From: Chitinophagaceae bacterium
GTDB taxonomy: Bacteria > Bacteroidota > Bacteroidia > Chitinophagales > Chitinophagaceae
Direction of reading: 5' to 3'
DNA length: 10,395 nucleotides
Assembly: GCA_003455235.1 (NCBI GenBank)
Contig: DMRT01000135.1
Span: 1 to 10,395 of the forward strand
The notes under the pieces were generated by a model. That model was given only the letters and a program-made list of their open reading frames with translations, made no database searches and was not told where the DNA came from. Below, piece by piece: positions 8,591 to 10,395 of this stretch. A program made the translations under genes and the position numbers. The first letter of the stretch is position 1, and each line of letters starts with the position of its first letter.

Positions 8591-9655
8591 ATGAAACCGT
8601 TTAAAACAATCATCACCATTGCGGCAGTTACCGCCCTCTTTTCTGCCTGTAAAAAAGATGCCGACCCCATCATTATTGTGCCTACATCCGCCGGCGCCAC
8701 TATCCAGTTAAGTGGTATTGCAGCCGCTGAGCCGGGAACTGCAGCAGGCAATTCTGTTTACATCGATCTTTCAGCTGATAAACAAACCCCTGTATTACGT
8801 TCCGGCTGGGACCTTGGTTTTTACTGCGGCACCGGGTTCAGGGTAATTCTTAACAACACTTCTGTGGCCGGAGCTAAAGTGCTGGCAAAAAACGACCTGT
8901 CTACCGTAGGTGCAGCCGATACCATTGGCCTTACCCTCAGTACCAGTCAAACCAATCCATTGCCTGATCAGCTTGTTTATTTTGACAACATTGCCGGCGA
9001 CATCAGCAAAACCGTAATACCCGAAGTATCTGCCACGGACGCAGATAATAAAGTGATCATTGTAAACCGCGGTACCGGTGGGGGCATTGCCGCCAGGCCC
9101 TGGGTAAAACTCCGTGTGCTGCGCAATGCAGCAGGCGGGTATACCCTGCAATATGCAGGCATACAGGAAACAAGCTTCAAAACCCTGTTGATACCAAAAG
9201 ATGCCAACTGGCATTTTAAAGGCGTTTCTTTTGAAAACGGACTGGTGGATGCACAACCGGAAAAAGAAAAATGGGACCTGGTATGGACCTACTCCGTTTT
9301 TGAAACCAATTTTGGAGCCGGCGCTGTCCCGTATAACTTTTCTGACCTGATTGCCGTGAATCATTTATCCGGCGTAACCGTTGCCACAAAGATTTATGCA
9401 GATGCAGCCACGGCTGCCGCAGCCTTTTCGGCATTCAACAAAGACAGTGTTGCCAACGCAAGCTTCTCGGCCAGCCGGTGGGCCATCGGAAGCAGCTGGA
9501 GAAGCACACAGCCGGCCACAGGCGCAAGACAGGACCGGTTTTATATTATCAAAGATCCACGCGGCAATTTTTATAAATTCAAATGCATCGACATGGGCGT
9601 AAACGACGGAGGTACCCGGGGCAAACCCCAGTTCAGGTACAGCCTGGTAAACTGA
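8591..9655 (+). CDS. HmuY-like heme-binding lipoprotein
   Basis: 354 residues, second gene of the receptor operon. Residues 1-20 are a lipoprotein signal (LFSAC, lipidated Cys20). KKDAD after the cysteine has the acidic character linked to surface export in Bacteroidota, so it probably faces outward. The body is beta-rich and shows the HmuY-family signature SGWDLGF (71-77) with GFRVILNN. A second WDL at 228-230 (KWDLVWTYSVF) suggests the two-part layout. The C-terminus has FYIIKDPRGNFYKFKCIDMG. Family members capture heme, sometimes from host proteins or other carriers, and hand it to the HmuR-type receptor encoded just upstream. The only histidines are His208 and His258, and Met337 is the only internal methionine, so the heme ligands are not those of Porphyromonas HmuY at the first WDL site (Tyr78-Cys79 here). 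An intrinsic terminator follows 18 bp after the stop. Confidence 0.87.
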   Translation: MKPFKTIITIAAVTALFSACKKDADPIIIVPTSAGATIQLSGIAAAEPGTAAGNSVYIDLSADKQTPVLRSGWDLGFYCGTGFRVILNNTSVAGAKVLAKNDLSTVGAADTIGLTLSTSQTNPLPDQLVYFDNIAGDISKTVIPEVSATDADNKVIIVNRGTGGGIAARPWVKLRVLRNAAGGYTLQYAGIQETSFKTLLIPKDANWHFKGVSFENGLVDAQPEKEKWDLVWTYSVFETNFGAGAVPYNFSDLIAVNHLSGVTVATKIYADAATAAAAFSAFNKDSVANASFSASRWAIGSSWRSTQPATGARQDRFYIIKDPRGNFYKFKCIDMGVNDGGTRGKPQFRYSLVN

Positions 9656-9673
9656 TTTATATCCTATGAGTTT

Positions 9674-9710
9674 AAAAGCTGCCTGTTTACATGGGCAGCT
9701 TTTTCTTTTT
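9674..9710 (+). terminator. Rho-independent terminator after the HmuY-like gene
   Basis: A perfect 10-bp stem (AAAAGCTGCC at 9674-9683 pairing with GGCAGCTTTT at 9694-9703), a 10-nt loop and a T-rich tail (TTTTCTTTTT, 9701-9710). It starts 18 nt after the stop at 9655 and closes the receptor/HmuY operon, so the next gene needs its own promoter. Confidence 0.9.
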
Positions 9711-9783
9711 GCGTAAATATCGTTCCTGAATCCGTAAGTGGCTGCCTGTGAGATTGATTTCTTTTGCAACCAAATTATACATC

Positions 9784-10395
9784 ATGGTAAAAAAGATAAT
9801 CAGCCTGGCTTTACTCACTGCCCTCCTGCAAACAGGAATAGCGCAAACCCCCGACAAAAACATCAACAAACTCTGCGGATGCTTTGAAGTGGAATTCAAA
9901 TATGCAGAAACCTTTTCACCCGATCCCAATTATAAATTTCATGAGAGAGAAATAATAAACGGCGGACTGGAGTATGTATTCCCGGTTGAAGCCGGCAACA
10001 AACGCATTGTTCTTCAGCACCTGCTGGTGATCACCGATTCGATGATCATTAAACACTGGCGGGAAGACTGGACCTATGAGAATCCCGTGATCTGGAAATA
10101 CCGGGGCAATAAAACTTGGATTAAAGAAATGCAGAAACCCGAAGCCGTGAAAGGGAAGTGGACCCAATCCATCTGGGAAGTAAGTGATGAGCCCCGTTAC
10201 CAGGGTACCAGCGAATGGATCAATGCCAATGGCGAAACTTTCTGGCTGAACAGTACCGATGCACCCCTTCCCCGCAGAGAATATTCAGTGCGGAACGATT
10301 ACAATATCCTGAACCGCACCAACCGCCTGGTGGTATCCGGCAATGGATATATTCATCAGCAGGATAATAAAAAGATCTTCCGGGAAAACGGCATT
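9784..10395 (+). CDS. Secreted protein, probably DUF6607 family (3' end outside window)
   Basis: The ATG at 9784 opens a frame that stays open to the window edge, giving 204 residues. Residues 1-20 are a signal peptide (KKIISLALLTALLQTGIA), so the protein is exported. The mature part starts with a CGC motif (Cys31, Cys33) and FEVEFKYAETFSPD, then GGLEYVFPVE, IVLQHLLVITD, IIKHWREDWTYEN, GKWTQSIWEV, LNSTDAPLPRREYS and a further His191-Gln-Gln-Asp segment. This wording matches what I recall of DUF6607, an uncharacterised Bacteroidota family. Several Trp, His and the CGC pair could bind a metal or heme, but that is inference. It follows the operon terminator, with only an imperfect -7 element (TTCTTTTG at 9759-9766) upstream. 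Its position behind the HmuY-like gene suggests a role in the same heme process. Function unknown. Confidence 0.85.
   Translation, partial: MVKKIISLALLTALLQTGIAQTPDKNINKLCGCFEVEFKYAETFSPDPNYKFHEREIINGGLEYVFPVEAGNKRIVLQHLLVITDSMIIKHWREDWTYENPVIWKYRGNKTWIKEMQKPEAVKGKWTQSIWEVSDEPRYQGTSEWINANGETFWLNSTDAPLPRREYSVRNDYNILNRTNRLVVSGNGYIHQQDNKKIFRENGI

Overview
The window looks like a chromosomal piece from a member of the Bacteroidota, probably Chitinophagaceae or a close relative. This is inferred from the ~650-residue GyrB without the large insert of the E. coli enzyme, TAnnTTTG-type promoter elements (one clear TTG-N21-TACATTTG ahead of gyrB), a DUF3857/transglutaminase exoprotein, an HmuY-type lipoprotein, and the absence of strong Shine-Dalgarno sequences. 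No rRNA, tRNA, CRISPR array, insertion sequence or phage gene was seen.

The left half is housekeeping. It holds the 3' end of mfd (+, from the window edge to 678) and a convergent secreted DUF3857/transglutaminase-like protein (-, 662-2572) whose end overlaps mfd by 17 bp. Next come a 66-codon gene for a small DUF5679-like protein with its own hairpin terminator (-, 2691-2942) and gyrB (-, 3074-5053).

The right half, read rightwards from 5311, looks like a heme/iron acquisition locus. It contains a PchR-type AraC regulator with an unusual cysteine cluster in its sensor domain, then a 247-bp regulatory gap with inverted and direct repeats. A TonB-dependent outer-membrane receptor of the HmuR/HemR kind follows (FRSP...His...NPNL box), then an HmuY-like lipoprotein 24 bp behind it, then a strong terminator. 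A separately transcribed secreted protein, probably DUF6607, runs off the right edge. The expected job is heme capture at the surface (HmuY-like), import through the receptor, and control by the AraC protein.

The most striking observation is an in-frame TAA at 6905-6907 in the plug domain of the receptor, exactly where the family has Lys or Arg before Gly-Pro. The remaining 552 codons stay open in the same frame and look fully functional. The receptor is therefore a very recent pseudogene, a sequencing error, a subpopulation variant, or, least likely, a read-through gene. The best candidates for something undescribed are the cysteine-cluster regulator and the repeat-rich gap in front of the receptor.
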